Shown: positions 8,730 to 18,027, counted from the first letter of the stretch. The stretch is DNA of 64,000 nucleotides from an uncultured Planctomycetota bacterium (GCA_902786505.1 CADACS010000001.1:1-64000); one strand, 5' to 3'. Program-made: numbers and translations. The notes: generated by a model from the letters alone, not told the origin.

Positions 8730-9494
8730 ATGGGCGAAAATGAAATTTGGGACGGAACGTTCCGTCAGGACGGCAGGACGTGCGATCAGACGCGCGCGAT
8801 TAAAATCCAGCGCGGCTTTACGAACGCCGCGGGCAGCGTGCTGATCTCGTCCGGCAATACGGTCGCGCTGTGCACCGCGAGCGTCGTGGAAGAGACCCCG
8901 TCCTGGATGAAGCGGGAAGGCGAAACGGTCCGCGGTTGGCTGACCGCCGAATACCGCATGCTGCCGGGCAGCACAAAGATCCGCAAGCCGCGTCAGGACC
9001 GTCCGGACGGCCGCGCGACGGAAATTCAGCGGCTCGTCGGCCGTTCTCTGCGCGCCGTCTTCGACGCCGAGGCGCTCGGGCCGCGCACCGTCTATCTCGA
9101 CTGCGACGTTCTTCAGGCGGACGGCGGAACGCGCACGCTCTGTATTTCGGGCGCGTTTGTCGCTCTTGTCGACGCGATTAACTCCATTCGCGCCTCTCTT
9201 CCGGACCCCGCGCGCTATCCTCTCCGCGATTCCGTTTCCGCCGTGAGCGTCGGAATCGTTCAGGGAACCACTATGCTCGATCTGTGCTACGTCGAGGATT
9301 TCGCGGCCGAAGTCGATATGAACGTCGTTATGACGGGCTCGGGCCGTTTCGTCGAGATTCAGGGGACGGGCGAAGAGAGCACGTTTGACGAAGAGCAGCT
9401 CGGCTCCCTTCTGGCTTTGGCCAAGCGGGGGAACGCGCATATCGCCAAGCTGCAGCGCGAGGCGCTCGGCGGCGCATGGCCCTTTGCCGAGTGA
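8730..9494 (+). CDS. rph: Ribonuclease PH
   Basis: 254 residues, standard length. RNase PH is the phosphorolytic 3'-5' exoribonuclease that trims tRNA 3' ends, working as a hexamer in the cytoplasm. Family signatures are all present: the N-terminal GTFRQDGRTCDQTR region, VRGWLTAEYRMLPGST, the phosphate-binding RATEIQRLVGRSLRA, and YLDCDVLQADGGTRT. The ATG at 8730 has GAGGA 5 bases upstream. An upstream open frame would extend the protein over the NUDIX gene and is rejected. It lies 40 bp after the NUDIX gene and 45 bp before phoH, in one operon. Confidence 0.96.
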   Translation: MGENEIWDGTFRQDGRTCDQTRAIKIQRGFTNAAGSVLISSGNTVALCTASVVEETPSWMKREGETVRGWLTAEYRMLPGSTKIRKPRQDRPDGRATEIQRLVGRSLRAVFDAEALGPRTVYLDCDVLQADGGTRTLCISGAFVALVDAINSIRASLPDPARYPLRDSVSAVSVGIVQGTTMLDLCYVEDFAAEVDMNVVMTGSGRFVEIQGTGEESTFDEEQLGSLLALAKRGNAHIAKLQREALGGAWPFAE

Positions 9495-9539
9495 GCGCGG
9501 GGCTTGCGCGACATGGCTTTTTTTAACAAAAGGACTTCT

Positions 9540-10619
9540 ATGGAAGTAGTTTCTGTAGTCGTGAACGGGCGCGTTTTACAGCGCGTTCTCGGAGCGAGCG
9601 ACGAGCATCTGCGCGCGATTCGCAAGGCGTTCGGCGCGCGCGTGACCGTCGACGAAGAAAACGGCCTGTTTTTGGTCCGGTCGGAGGAGCCGGAAGCGGC
9701 GCGGCGCTGCGCGCGACTGCTGGAGCAGCTCCAGCGCTGGGTCGACCGCGACGGAACGCCCCTTACGTCCGACGACGTGCGCCGCGCTATCGACGAAGTT
9801 ACGCAGGGAAAAGACGTGTCGCAAACGCGGCCGTTCGAAGTCTACGGCGGCAAGACGGTCCGCGCGAAGACGGCGGGCCAGGCGAAATACTGCCAGGCGC
9901 TCCGGGAAGCGGAAGTCGTCTTTTGCGCCGGACCCGCCGGGACCGGCAAGACCTATCTTGCCGCGGCGCGCGCCGTCGAGGCGCTCCGGGTCGGCGAAGT
10001 GCATAAAATCGTCCTCGTTCGGCCCGCAGTCGAGGCGGGCGAGAACCTCGGTTTCCTGCCGGGCGATCTCGCGGAGAAGATCAATCCGTACCTGCGCCCC
10101 CTGTTCGATTCGCTCGCCGATATGACGCAGTCCGACATGCTGCGCAAGTTCATTGAGGATTCGCGCGTGGAGATCGCGCCCCTGGCGTACATGCGCGGAC
10201 GCACGCTCAACAACGCGTATATCATACTCGACGAGGCGCAGAATACGACGGTCGCCCAGATGAAGATGTTCCTCACGCGCATGGGGTTCGGTTCGCGCGT
10301 CGTCGTGTGCGGGGACGCGACGCAGTCCGACCTTTCGCGCCGCGTTAAGAACGGACTGGTCGACGCGTTCGAGCGGCTCCGCGACGTGCCGGACGTCCGT
10401 TTTCTCACGCTCGGCCGATCCGACGTCGTGCGCCATTCGCTCGTTCAGAAGATCGTCGAAGCGTATGAAAAATCGTTCGACGAGGAGGATTACAACGGCG
10501 TCGGACGGCGGTTTGACCGCTTTTCACAGGCGGAAGCCGGGCAGGACGGAGACGCCGAAAAGAACGACGCGGCTCCGGAATCGCCCGAAGGCGGTTCACG
10601 TTCGCAGAAAGGGATATAG
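9540..10619 (+). CDS. phoH: PhoH-family ATPase
   Basis: 359 residues from ATG 9540, which has AAAAGGAC at ideal spacing. A TTG at 9504 and an ATG at 9513 are in frame but have no ribosome site. An N-terminal KH-like region (about 1-75) is followed by the PhoH P-loop ATPase: Walker A GPAGTGKTYLA (about residues 130-140), Walker B YIILDEAQN, and the family segment VRPAVEAGENLGFLPGDL. PhoH/PhoL proteins are cytoplasmic and are linked to RNA metabolism together with YbeY, whose gene lies two positions downstream. That conserved neighbourhood supports the call. The last 45 residues are charged and variable. Confidence 0.93.
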   Translation: MEVVSVVVNGRVLQRVLGASDEHLRAIRKAFGARVTVDEENGLFLVRSEEPEAARRCARLLEQLQRWVDRDGTPLTSDDVRRAIDEVTQGKDVSQTRPFEVYGGKTVRAKTAGQAKYCQALREAEVVFCAGPAGTGKTYLAAARAVEALRVGEVHKIVLVRPAVEAGENLGFLPGDLAEKINPYLRPLFDSLADMTQSDMLRKFIEDSRVEIAPLAYMRGRTLNNAYIILDEAQNTTVAQMKMFLTRMGFGSRVVVCGDATQSDLSRRVKNGLVDAFERLRDVPDVRFLTLGRSDVVRHSLVQKIVEAYEKSFDEEDYNGVGRRFDRFSQAEAGQDGDAEKNDAAPESPEGGSRSQKGI

Positions 10620-10630
10620 AGGAACGGCTT

Positions 10631-13168
10631 ATGGGTTTTTCTTCCTCCGACAGAGTGCGCACAAGAGCGCAGCGCGTCGCGTCGCGCGTCGCATACGATT
10701 CGTTTACGGAAAAGACCGCGCGGCTTATCTACGCCGACGACGGGCTCCTGAAGATCGGGTTCCTTCTCCTGGCCTCCGCGCTTGTTTGCACGATTTGCGG
10801 CGTGTGGAATCCCCCGAATAAATATCGCAAGTACATGACGCCCGACCGAACGATCGTATGCAATACGTCGTTCACGATGAAGAGCCCGATCTTGACCGCC
10901 GCCGACCGCGAACGCGCCCGGCTCCTCACCCCGCAGTACTACCGAAATAATCCCGCTATTTTTGACGAATACGAAGGGCGGTTTCTGAGCGGGCTCCAGC
11001 TCATTCTCGAACGGCCCGACTTTACGAGCTGCACCGCCGAGGATCTGCTCTTTCTCCAAGAGTGTCTGCCGGCGAATTTTAGAGAAGATTCGATCATGCA
11101 GGCGTTTGAGAAATTTCACGCCTATTTTGCCGACGACGTCGATCTCGCCGACTTCCGGCAGACGCTTAAAGAAGTGCTCGATCTCTATCGCAAAAAGGGT
11201 CTGTTGCGCCGACTCGATAAAGACGACGCCGCGTCAAACGACGACAAAGCGCGCCGCGCCGCCGGACTTGTCGCAACGAAGATACGCGTGTTTGAAGATC
11301 CGAATCTTATCGACGCCGCCCACGAAGAAGACGTCGCCGACGTGCTGCTCGGGAGCGGTTCGAATATTAAAAAGGTCTTAAAGGAGCGCATTTCCAACTT
11401 GGAAGTCGCCACGCTCATCGGCAACCGTATTAAAAACACGATTCCTGAAACGCTTCGGTACGAACCGAACGAGACCGATAAGATGCGCGAACGCGCCGAA
11501 CGCAACGTCGAGCCGACGGTTCGCTCCTTTCAGGAGGGCGACACGCTCGTCGCGGCAAATAAAATGATCGGCGGCGAGGAGCTCGCGATCCTTAACGCGG
11601 AACGCGCGAATCAGTTAAGAAACCGTTCTTTCGCCGCGAAGACGGGCCGCTTTTTGGCCTCGTTTGTTCTGCTGTCCATCTTTCTGGTCGCCGTCTTTCT
11701 GCTCTTCCATAATTACCGCATCATGCCGCACTCGGGCGTTCATAAACGGAACGTGATCGAAGTCGTCGTTTTTCTGGCGATGTTCGTCGTCTTTATTGCG
11801 ATAGGGCATATTATTCAGGAGCGGCTGGACAACGGCGCGGCGTCCCCTGAGATGGTTCCGATCCTCATGTTCATTCAGCTCACCGCGCTCGCGTCCACAT
11901 GGGAAATTGCGATTTCGTTCGGAATGATCGCCGCGTTCATTATGACCCTTTCCGGTCCGTGTACGATCGACACGTTCGTAACGTTCGCGGGCTCGGGCGC
12001 GGCGGTCGCGCTTGCGTCGAAGAACGTCCGTTCGCGCACGCAGCTCTTTGGCGTCGCGTTCGCAACCGCCGTAACGGCGTTTGTTCTCTCGCTCGTCTCC
12101 GGATACGTCGTGAACGACCATTCGCGCGTTCTGCAGGAGGCGGGCGAGCGCGGCCTGTGGGGGTTCCTGGCCGGATTCTTAACCGCGGGCGTTCTTCCGA
12201 TTTTCGAGCGCTGCTGCGGTATCTTAACTCCAATGCGCCTCTTGGAATACAGTAATCCGTCCCATCCGCTCCTGCAGGAGCTCAACCGCCGCGCGCCCGC
12301 AACCTACAGCCACTCGATTCAGACCGCGGCGCTCGCGGAACCGGCCGCCGAGGCGATCGGCGCGCGTTCCGCCCTTGTGCGCGTCGGCGCGTACTTTCAC
12401 GACGTCGGCAAGATGCTGCAGCCGGAGAACTTTACCGAGAATCAGCACGGCTATAATATCCACGACAACCTTGAACCGCGCATGAGCGCGCTTGTTATCG
12501 TCGCGCATACGAAAGACGGCGTCGACCTTGGCAAGCGCTATAACCTGCCGAGCCAGATTATCGACCTTATCGAGCAGCATCACGGAACAATGCTCGTGGG
12601 GTTCTTCTACAACAACGCGTGCAAAAACGCGCGCGCAAACGATCCGAACGCGCCCGCGCCCGACGAAGCGCCGTTCCGGTATCCCGGCCCGATTCCGCAG
12701 TCGAAAGAGGCCGGCATACTTATGCTCTCCGACGCGGTCGAGAGCGCCAGCCGGTCGCTCGCCGACTGGACGCCCCGAAAGGTGGAAGCTCTGGTACACG
12801 GGATTATTGAGAAACGCATTGAAGACGGTCAGTTTAACGATTCCGGCCTGACGCTCGGCGAGCTGCATACGGTCGAGCAGTCGCTCGTTTCGACCATGCT
12901 GGCGAGCCATCACAAACGGGTCCAGTATCCGGACGCGAAGAAGAAAGAGAGCGCCGAAGACGTTTCTAAAGAGGGCGTTAAAGACGCGCCGAAAGAAGCC
13001 GCAAAAGACGAGACCAATTCGAAATCGCGGAATTCCGACGGTTCGACGATCGTGCGCCTGACGCCGAAACGAAAGGAAAACGGCGAGAGTTCGACGATTA
13101 CCAAGTCGGACGTGAGCAGTTTCACGCGCCGGTCGGGCGGCGGATTTGAAGACGCCACTCAGAAATAA
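10631..13168 (+). CDS. pgpH: 7TM-HD family phosphohydrolase (PgpH/YqfF type, c-di-AMP phosphodiesterase-like)
   Basis: 845 residues. One N-terminal membrane helix (about 42-58) precedes a large extracytoplasmic 7TMR-HDED-like region (about 70-330). A block of hydrophobic helices follows (about 335-530), then a C-terminal cytosolic HD domain with HSIQT, the metal-binding YFHDVGKM, VIVAHTKDG and EQHHGT. In Firmicutes the same architecture is PgpH, which hydrolyses cyclic di-AMP to pApA, and the activity here is inferred from that. The last 90 residues are a charged, Lys/Glu-rich tail. It starts 11 bp after phoH and ends 20 bp before ybeY, so translation is probably coupled. Confidence 0.92.
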   Translation: MGFSSSDRVRTRAQRVASRVAYDSFTEKTARLIYADDGLLKIGFLLLASALVCTICGVWNPPNKYRKYMTPDRTIVCNTSFTMKSPILTAADRERARLLTPQYYRNNPAIFDEYEGRFLSGLQLILERPDFTSCTAEDLLFLQECLPANFREDSIMQAFEKFHAYFADDVDLADFRQTLKEVLDLYRKKGLLRRLDKDDAASNDDKARRAAGLVATKIRVFEDPNLIDAAHEEDVADVLLGSGSNIKKVLKERISNLEVATLIGNRIKNTIPETLRYEPNETDKMRERAERNVEPTVRSFQEGDTLVAANKMIGGEELAILNAERANQLRNRSFAAKTGRFLASFVLLSIFLVAVFLLFHNYRIMPHSGVHKRNVIEVVVFLAMFVVFIAIGHIIQERLDNGAASPEMVPILMFIQLTALASTWEIAISFGMIAAFIMTLSGPCTIDTFVTFAGSGAAVALASKNVRSRTQLFGVAFATAVTAFVLSLVSGYVVNDHSRVLQEAGERGLWGFLAGFLTAGVLPIFERCCGILTPMRLLEYSNPSHPLLQELNRRAPATYSHSIQTAALAEPAAEAIGARSALVRVGAYFHDVGKMLQPENFTENQHGYNIHDNLEPRMSALVIVAHTKDGVDLGKRYNLPSQIIDLIEQHHGTMLVGFFYNNACKNARANDPNAPAPDEAPFRYPGPIPQSKEAGILMLSDAVESASRSLADWTPRKVEALVHGIIEKRIEDGQFNDSGLTLGELHTVEQSLVSTMLASHHKRVQYPDAKKKESAEDVSKEGVKDAPKEAAKDETNSKSRNSDGSTIVRLTPKRKENGESSTITKSDVSSFTRRSGGGFEDATQK

Positions 13169-13188
13169 CCGTTTGCCAGGGGCGAGTC

Positions 13189-13656
13189 ATGCCGACCCGT
13201 AAAAAGATTGTATTTGATTTTATCGACGACCAAGAGCTCCTGAACGTCGACTTCGACCGCATGGAGCGCGCCATTGCGAAAATCCTTGCCGACGCCGGCG
13301 TTACCGCGGGCAAGATCGAGATCGCGGTCGTCGCGGCGGAATCGATGCACGCCATGAACGTCGAGTTCCTCGGGCACGATTACGCGACCGACGTGCTCGC
13401 GTTCCCCATGGACGGCGGCCCCGACGCCGGTTATCTCGAAGGGGATATCGTCGTATGTTCCGACGTCGCCGCCGACTGCGCGAAAGATTACGGCTGGGGC
13501 GCCGAAGAGGAACTGCTCCTCTATGTCATACACGGAGCGCTTCATCTCGTCGGCTACGACGACCACGCGCCGCAGGACGCGCCCGAGATGCACGCCAAAG
13601 AGCGCGAGTATCTCCGGTACGTCGGAGTCGACGGTTCACGAAGCCGAAACGAATAA
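13189..13656 (+). CDS. ybeY: Endoribonuclease YbeY, rRNA maturation factor
   Basis: 155 residues. The zinc-binding signature H-G-x-L-H-L-x-G-Y-D-x-D-H appears as HGALHLVGYDDHAP at about residue 110, and ATDVLAFPMDGG is the second family block. YbeY is a single-strand-specific metalloendonuclease needed for 16S rRNA 3' processing and ribosome quality control. One extra Asp lies in the GYDDH motif relative to the usual GYDH, which is common in many lineages. GGGGCGAG precedes the ATG. It is the last gene of the phoH operon. Confidence 0.95.
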   Translation: MPTRKKIVFDFIDDQELLNVDFDRMERAIAKILADAGVTAGKIEIAVVAAESMHAMNVEFLGHDYATDVLAFPMDGGPDAGYLEGDIVVCSDVAADCAKDYGWGAEEELLLYVIHGALHLVGYDDHAPQDAPEMHAKEREYLRYVGVDGSRSRNE

Positions 13657-13712
13657 CGCGGCAGATTATCGTCCTCTGCATAGTTTGCGCGTATATTTAC
13701 AGGGAGAATGAA

Positions 13713-14504
13713 ATGAATAGACGGGAATACTTAAAAGGAATTGCCGCAGTCGGATGCGGCGCCGTTTTATCGCCGTTCGGACTTTGCGCGGACGCGGCGA
13801 ACGAGCCGATTCGTCTGCGCGTCGTTTCGTACAATATCCAGATTGGCCGCGCCCCCGGCGGATCGTACAGCGACCCGAAGGAAGCGTTTCTCGACCGCAC
13901 GGCGAGCCGCCTCAACGACATGACGCCGGACGTCGCCGGTCTCCAGGAAGTCGACAATAAAACGAACCGCAGCGGCGCCGACGTCGATCAGCTCGGTTAC
14001 CTCGCGGAAAAGACCGGGTTAGTCGGAACGTTTGCGCCCAAGACCCCCTTGCCGGGCGGCATGTACGGCGTCGGCGTCCTGTCGAAGGAGAAGCCGCTCG
14101 CGACGCGCGTCGTTATTATGGAAGGGCGAGCGCATCCGCGCGCGCTGCAGATTTGCGAATTCGAACGCTACGTCTTTTTCAATACGCATTTTCCGCTCGT
14201 CGCCGAGCTGCGTTTGGCCGCCGCCAAGACGGTCGAGGCGGAGGCGCTGAAGTACGATAAGCCGATTATTCTCGTCGGCGATTTGAACGCTGAGCCTGAT
14301 TCCGAGGAGATTCTGGAACTCAAAAAGACGTGGACGCAGGTCAGCCCGGAACGCCCGACGTTCCCAGCTCCGGAACCGACCGTTCAAATCGACTATGTCT
14401 TCGTGCGCAACGTCGCTAAAGTTACGACGTTAGAAGCGCGCGTCGTTGAAGATCCCAGTACGTCGGACCACCGGCCCGTCCTCTGCTCGATTGAAATGGA
14501 ATAA
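13713..14504 (+). CDS. Exported endonuclease/exonuclease/phosphatase (EEP) family protein
   Basis: 263 residues. The start at ATG 13713 has AGGGAG seven bases upstream, and an overlapping ATG at 13708 meets a stop after two codons. The N-terminus MNRREYLKGIAAVGCGAVL resembles a Tat-type signal, though with a single Arg pair and no clear third consensus position. The EEP fold is clear: VVSYNIQIG (first strand and metal Asn), VAGLQEVD (metal-binding Glu), VGDLNAEPDS (catalytic Asp/Asn), IDYVFVR and TSDHRPV (catalytic His). Members act on nucleic acids, inositol phosphates or sphingomyelin. An extracytoplasmic phosphoesterase is likely. Confidence 0.88.
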   Translation: MNRREYLKGIAAVGCGAVLSPFGLCADAANEPIRLRVVSYNIQIGRAPGGSYSDPKEAFLDRTASRLNDMTPDVAGLQEVDNKTNRSGADVDQLGYLAEKTGLVGTFAPKTPLPGGMYGVGVLSKEKPLATRVVIMEGRAHPRALQICEFERYVFFNTHFPLVAELRLAAAKTVEAEALKYDKPIILVGDLNAEPDSEEILELKKTWTQVSPERPTFPAPEPTVQIDYVFVRNVAKVTTLEARVVEDPSTSDHRPVLCSIEME

Positions 14505-14533
14505 CGGCCAATATCGGCCCTTTGACGCGATCT

Positions 14534-14575
14534 GCGCCGGCTTATGGGCGTTCCCTTACGCCGGCGCGTTTTTTT
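14534..14575 (+). terminator. Terminator after the EEP gene
   Basis: GCGCCGG (14534-14540) pairs with CCGGCGC (14561-14567), then GTTTTTTTA. It marks the end of the native operon just before the IS element. Confidence 0.75.
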
Positions 14576-14697
14576 ATTTGCCGCCCTTTATATTCTTCGC
14601 GGGCGTGGACGCTGTAAAAAGATAAGGGCGGTTCTAAAAACTCCAGCCACAAACTACGAAAAAGGTAAATATTCCTGTAAGATGGAGGTCTTTCTTA

Positions 14698-14725
14698 TTG
14701 ACAAAATAGTTTTAAAAGCTATAAT
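14698..14725 (+). promoter_or_regulatory. Transposase promoter
   Basis: TTGACA (14698-14703), 16-bp spacer, TATAAT (14720-14725): both hexamers are consensus. The equivalent site in the relic copy has lost about 9 bp of spacer and is dead. Confidence 0.8.
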
Positions 14726-14761
14726 GACAAGTGGTTAGCAAATTTTCTTCCTGAGGTTATC

Positions 14762-15823
14762 ATGAAACGCAAATCGACTCAAAATGAAGTAACACTGTTG
14801 TCAGAGATGATTCACGACGATAAGATTTCGTCTTTTCAGTCGACGTTGTTGCGTCTTGACCGATTAATTCCTTGGGAAGATTTTCGACCTCTTCTTCTGC
14901 AGGTTCGCAAACCTTCGCCCAAAGGGGGCAGACCTCCTTACGATGAAATACTCATGTTCAGACGTCTGATTCTTCAGGAACTGTATGGTCTTTCCGACGA
15001 AGCTCTTGAATTTCAGATTCTTGATCGTCGCAGCTTTCAAATGTTCCTCGGCATGAACATAGCCTCAGACGTTCCTGACGCCCGAACAATATGGCGTCTT
15101 CGCGAGTTATTGAAGAGTCATGACCTAATCAAAAAACTCTTTGACCGGTTCAATGAATATCTTTCAGCGCAAGGCGTAATAGCGCGGGAAGGCCGTATTG
15201 TAGACGCAACGTTCGTGGAAACGCCGCGTCCGCACAATACGCGTGAAGAAAACCGTTTGATCAAAGAAAATAAAGATAAAGAAGAAGTTTTTCCGACAAA
15301 AAGCGATCGTTCCCGCAGTCAAAAAGACACGGACGCTCGCGGCGCATATAAAAGGTCTGAATATCACTTTGGTTACAAGGACGCAGTTTCTGTTGACCCG
15401 GAAACGAAATTGGTGGAGAATTATGAGGTAACGTCAGCTAACGTCCATGACAGCCGCCAGTTATTATCCGTCCTGACTTCACCGGAACATGACGGCTCTC
15501 AGATTTATGCAGACAGCGCATATTCTTCGGCAGAATTGTCTCAACGCCTTTTGGATCTTGGTTATCGTCCCGAGATTTGCGCCAGAAGTTACCGCAATCG
15601 CCCGTTAACAGAAACTCAGAAATTGGCCAATAGTTATAAGTCCCGAATTCGCAGTCGAGTTGAACATGTTTTTGGCGATATAAAGAATCGTCGCGGCGGA
15701 CTCTTAATTCGGACGATAGGGATCGCTCGCGCACGGGTTAAAATAGGCCTGATTAACTTGGCTTACAATATGAGGAGATATGTTTCGTTACTTACGGGCA
15801 AACTGATAAAAACAGCGTTTTAA
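14762..15823 (+). CDS. IS5-family transposase
   Basis: 353 residues, intact. It has the N-terminal DUF772-type region (LDRLIPWEDFRPLL, GGRPPYDEILMFRRLILQ) and a DDE transposase core: VDATFVE (first Asp), FGYKDAVSVDPETKL, YADSAYSS (second Asp) and SRVEHVFGDIK with the R-x-x-x-E region. The layout and spacing match the IS5 group. Codon use (many AAA, TTT, CTT codons) differs from the GC-rich host genes. No frameshift is present, so the element may still be active. It is a single-gene element oriented like the adjacent island genes. Confidence 0.95.
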   Translation: MKRKSTQNEVTLLSEMIHDDKISSFQSTLLRLDRLIPWEDFRPLLLQVRKPSPKGGRPPYDEILMFRRLILQELYGLSDEALEFQILDRRSFQMFLGMNIASDVPDARTIWRLRELLKSHDLIKKLFDRFNEYLSAQGVIAREGRIVDATFVETPRPHNTREENRLIKENKDKEEVFPTKSDRSRSQKDTDARGAYKRSEYHFGYKDAVSVDPETKLVENYEVTSANVHDSRQLLSVLTSPEHDGSQIYADSAYSSAELSQRLLDLGYRPEICARSYRNRPLTETQKLANSYKSRIRSRVEHVFGDIKNRRGGLLIRTIGIARARVKIGLINLAYNMRRYVSLLTGKLIKTAF

Positions 15824-15847
15824 GTGGGATACTGTGTCCCCATTTAA

Positions 15848-15874
15848 AATTAACGCTAAAAACAAACGTTAATT
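15848..15874. repeat. Hairpin downstream of the transposase
   Basis: AATTAACG (15848-15855) and CGTTAATT (15867-15874) form a perfect 8-bp inverted repeat. It could be part of the IS right end or a weak terminator. Confidence 0.45.
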
Positions 15875-15944
15875 AGTGTTAAAACTTTCAAAAACACGTA
15901 GAAATCCGAGCAAAAAAGTCACTTTTTCGGTTTCTATAAAAAAT

Positions 15945-15979
15945 TTCCCCCCCCCGAATAGAAAGAGGGGGATATTTTT
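15945..15979 (+). terminator. C-run/G-run hairpin with T tail
   Basis: A run of C at about 15947-15955 faces GGGGG at 15967-15971, followed by ATATTTTT. It precedes the promoter of the island's first gene. Confidence 0.5.
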
Positions 15980-15999
15980 GTGTTTTTGGAAGCGCCCTA

Positions 16000-16028
16000 T
16001 TGACTTCTGGAGAAATCTGTGCCACAAT
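16000..16028 (+). promoter_or_regulatory. Promoter for the Cys-rich small protein
   Basis: TTGACT (16000-16005), 17-bp spacer, CACAAT (16023-16028), about 80 bp before the ATG at 16109. Confidence 0.55.
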
Positions 16029-16108
16029 AGGAACCGTTGCGAATGGACGCGTGTTGGTTTTGTTATAAACTTTGATCTGGTATGACTTAATAATAGAGGA
16101 ACAGTAAA

Positions 16109-16450
16109 ATGGAAAAGAAAAGAGATTGGTTTGGCGCTTGTTTGACTGCTTTGTCGACGGCCTACGTTTTGTGTTTGTTCGCTTGGAGCGTTAATGTTTA
16201 TGCCGGGTGCGACGTAGTGTACTGCGTAGGGCAAACGACGGTCGGATCGACCGCTTGTTTTTTAGCGCTCTATTCGGCCTCCCTTGATAAATGTCTGGCA
16301 GAGGGCGCAGAAGGAGGGGACACGTCAATCTTAAATTGTTTTAGGGCAAGCGCGAGTCCTGAAGGAGATTGTTCAGATTGTAAATGCTGTCACGCTCCTA
16401 ATGCAGCAAACGGAAGCGCTTGCTACTGCAAACACGTCGCCGTGCCCTAA
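16109..16450 (+). CDS. Cys-rich exported small protein, unknown function
   Basis: 113 residues with AGAGGA about 8 bases before the ATG. A charged start (MEKKRD) and a hydrophobic stretch ending in VNVYAG form a signal peptide or anchor. The mature part has about a dozen cysteines, including CDVVYC, a paired CSDCKCC cluster and CYC near the end. The pattern suggests disulfides or metal binding outside the cytoplasm. I do not recognise the family. It is the first gene of the AT-richer island and has its own promoter. Its neighbours (anchored envelope protein, DUF1573 protein, glycosyltransferase) all act at or beyond the membrane, so it may be a substrate or surface component. That is inference. 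Confidence 0.68.
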   Translation: MEKKRDWFGACLTALSTAYVLCLFAWSVNVYAGCDVVYCVGQTTVGSTACFLALYSASLDKCLAEGAEGGDTSILNCFRASASPEGDCSDCKCCHAPNAANGSACYCKHVAVP

Positions 16451-16799
16451 AAAGCTGTCACGGATATTTTCCTGTGTCGCAATGAAACTATTTTTGTAGT
16501 GACACAGTCGACGCAGTCAACTTTTTGTGTTAAGGCGAATATCTGCGCTTTTGATTATCCTGATGCGATTTGTGTTCGTTACATTTTCAGCATCTTTCGC
16601 TTGTTTGACGAACGTCACTCCACAAGCGAAGCGTCTCCTTGAAAATGTGCGTTTTGGTATTTTTAAGTCGTTGCGATAAGCAGGGGCGGAGACAATTTTT
16701 AAATCTATATTATTTCCTCCGTTTTTCGGTTTTGAACCACGTTCAGCGTTTGCTGAAGAATGGAATGGAACATGTTTATTCGCGTAATCTGCCATCGTT
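16451..16799. other. AT-rich gap in the island, no clear gene
   Basis: 349 bp. CTGTCAC near 16453 and GTGACACAG near 16498 form a loose inverted repeat that could end the upstream transcript. A short open frame on the minus strand covers part of the gap, but it overlaps the next gene and shows no recognisable family. Confidence 0.4.
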
Positions 16800-17900
16800 A
16801 TGGGATTAGAAAAGATGAAGACGTTCAGAAAACTGCGTTGTATTTGCTCTCTGGCGCTGCTGCTTAGTCTCAATGTTTTTTGTTTCGGCCAGACGTCAGA
16901 CACAGACGCTTATTTAAGAAAATTTGAGAAGAAGTGGAACGAGTATCTTAAAGCGCTTGGCAACGTAGAAGGAAGCATAAACTGTAAGAGGACGCGCAAT
17001 GGAAAACCTGGGGAAGAATTTGTAAACTATATTGTCTGCTCGTATCCTATGCTTGCCGAGCTTATTGATATTCATGGTTCCCTTGATAAGCCTATCGCCG
17101 CGAGGGTTACGGGAAAGGATTATTCTTTTTCTCTGACTCGTTCAAAACCTGAAGACGAGTGGATCATTGAATACGTGTCGGCTGATTTTCCCAATCGAAC
17201 GCCGCTTCCTCTTTCTTTCCCGAAACATTTTGCCGATCCGCCGAATCACGTTGTTAATCCCGTCGGTTACACAGTTTTCAATATCCTAGGCGTTGGATTA
17301 TTTGGGGTTGACTGCGACCCCAATCTTCCTTGGATGACGTCCAGCGAGTGGATTGTCGTCAAAGATATATCTCCCGTTGAAAAGGACGGAGTCAAATATC
17401 TATCCATGTCGTTCGAGTACAAGAGACCCGATTTTCCGGAGTCGGTCACTAGAAGAACCGATATTTCCCAACACCCTGAACTTAAGAATTATACTCTTAC
17501 CGGCGACGTTCTGTTAACGACGGATTACTTTCTTATCGCCGAAGGAACTTTTCATGAGGAATGGCTGCGGTCGGTTCATGACATGCAGGTCGAGATAACG
17601 TACGACTGCGATTCGTATAAAGTTCCTTTGCCTCAAAAGCGTTCCATAAGAGAGTTTTGTAAAATGTTCGTTGACGGCGAGAACGTTGAGATCGCCGTGG
17701 AAGAGGATCTGGAATTTAAACTGAAGGAAACGAATCCTAAATCGAAAAAGCGGTTTACGCTTTCCCAGTTCGGTCTTCCGGAACCTGAGCTGCAGGAACC
17801 AGAACCCGATAGCGTGCGTTACATTTTGGCAGCCATTGGATTGGCTTTGATTATCGCGTTCGCAATACGAGTTTATCGCAAACGTCGGGCGAGAGCATGA
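16800..17900 (+). CDS. Envelope protein with signal peptide and C-terminal membrane anchor, unknown function
   Basis: 366 residues. Two starts are possible, 16800 and 16815; the second gives the tighter signal peptide (MKTFRKLRCICSLALLLSLN). Neither has a strong ribosome site. The body is a soluble, beta-rich domain of about 300 residues with no motif I can name. The end has a linker rich in Glu and Pro (QFGLPEPELQEPEP), then one transmembrane helix (YILAAIGLALIIAFAI) and a basic tail RKRRARA. This means the body faces the periplasm and is held by its C-terminus. The LPEPE-type linker before a terminal helix is, from memory, seen in other planctomycete proteins of unknown function. Confidence 0.7.
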   Translation: MGLEKMKTFRKLRCICSLALLLSLNVFCFGQTSDTDAYLRKFEKKWNEYLKALGNVEGSINCKRTRNGKPGEEFVNYIVCSYPMLAELIDIHGSLDKPIAARVTGKDYSFSLTRSKPEDEWIIEYVSADFPNRTPLPLSFPKHFADPPNHVVNPVGYTVFNILGVGLFGVDCDPNLPWMTSSEWIVVKDISPVEKDGVKYLSMSFEYKRPDFPESVTRRTDISQHPELKNYTLTGDVLLTTDYFLIAEGTFHEEWLRSVHDMQVEITYDCDSYKVPLPQKRSIREFCKMFVDGENVEIAVEEDLEFKLKETNPKSKKRFTLSQFGLPEPELQEPEPDSVRYILAAIGLALIIAFAIRVYRKRRARA

Positions 17901-18027
17901 ACGTCTGTTTGTAAAAGTCGTTTTCATCGCTATTAGGAATCGCAGACTATTTCGGTTTTTTACATTTGGTCAGCTGCGGCAAAACGCAATTTTAGAATAC
18001 GTCCGAGAAAAACGGAGACATATTTTC

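Larger units (their letters stand above)
14627..15823 (+). mobile_element. IS5-family insertion sequence (left part and transposase; exact ends unresolved)
   Basis: The left boundary is set near 14627-14629 because similarity to the decayed copy at 20511-20671 begins there. The element contains its own promoter and one transposase gene. The right end lies somewhere after 15823, probably within the next 100 bp. No convincing terminal inverted repeat or target duplication could be matched by eye. The composition is clearly AT-richer than the surrounding chromosome. Confidence 0.75.

Noticed and set aside
14600-15960. Terminal inverted repeats and target-site duplication of the IS5-type element.
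   Set aside because: Candidate ends around 14629 and 15850-15960 were compared by eye in both orientations and no convincing match was found, so exact element ends are not claimed.
16517-16903. Minus-strand open frame in the AT-rich island gap.
   Set aside because: It overlaps the start of the 16800 gene by 100 bp, has no recognisable family and no good ribosome site. Kept only as a remote possibility for its inner ATG near 16795.
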